Source of the DNA: Dehalococcoidia bacterium
GTDB lineage: Bacteria > Chloroflexota > Dehalococcoidia > Dehalococcoidales > BS750m-G39
Direction: 5' to 3'
NCBI GenBank assembly: GCA_030615425.1
Contig: JAUWZG010000026.1
Location: forward strand, 1 to 14,339
DNA length: 14,339 nucleotides
The notes beneath the pieces were generated by a model. It was not told where the DNA came from and did not search any database. It saw only the letters and a program-made list of their open reading frames with translations. A program made the translations under genes and the position numbers. Shown here piece by piece: positions 14,315-14,339 of this stretch. The stretch's first letter is position 1, and each line of letters opens with the position of its first letter.

Positions 14315-14339
14315 CTGTGTTCTCCTTCCTTTAAAAATT

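Noticed and set aside
1..14339. CRISPR arrays, tRNA/rRNA genes, transposases, toxin-antitoxin pairs, phage genes
   Set aside because: Read on both strands without finding spaced direct repeats, cloverleaf-like sequences or such gene families.

Overview
The window is about 14.3 kb of bacterial chromosome with mostly housekeeping content. The gene set suggests an uncultured Chloroflexota, probably Dehalococcoidia-like: a clustered arginine operon with ArgJ, a RecG with a long N-terminal region, several DegV paralogs beside a DAK2-type kinase, and a free-standing pyruvate-kinase C-terminal domain. This assignment is an inference from gene content and style; no rRNA gene is present. No tRNA, IS element, CRISPR array or phage gene was seen.

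Left block (1-5304, all minus strand). In transcription order it holds a FakA-like (DAK2/YloV) fatty-acid kinase, three tandem DegV/FakB-like fatty-acid-binding proteins separated from each other by 2 bp, and the 5' part of recG, which runs off the left edge. Together these look like a fatty-acid phosphorylation module with one kinase and three carrier proteins, co-transcribed with a recombination helicase. A divergent promoter region (5305-5396) separates it from rpmB (ribosomal protein L28, plus strand).

Middle block (5572-12063, all minus strand). Six tightly packed genes read argJ-argB-argD-argG-argH-rpe, with gaps or overlaps of -11 to +18 bp. They cover most of arginine biosynthesis: ArgJ acetyl transfer, ArgB, ArgD, then ArgG and ArgH. 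The last gene is ribulose-phosphate 3-epimerase, whose 3' end overlaps the convergent rpmB. argC and argF are not in the window. The argJ promoter sits so close to its GTG start that the mRNA may be leaderless.

Right block (12107-14339). A plus-strand gene encodes a stand-alone pyruvate-kinase C-terminal-like protein of unknown function. It is followed by a structured 175-bp intergenic region holding a terminator-like palindrome, two smaller hairpins and a canonical G-quadruplex motif. On the minus strand lie an AT-richer HNH-endonuclease-like gene and, upstream of it, an iron-sulfur-flavoprotein-like gene.

The order rpe - rpmB (opposite strand) - fakA/yloV - ... - recG matches the arrangement known in Bacillus subtilis, with the DegV genes occupying the place of sdaAB/sdaAA. 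I saw no clearly novel defence or mobile system. The items most worth a second look are the triplicated FakB set with divergent ligand-loop residues, the conserved neighbourhood, the stand-alone PK_C protein, the leaderless argJ promoter, and the palindrome plus G-quadruplex intergenic region.
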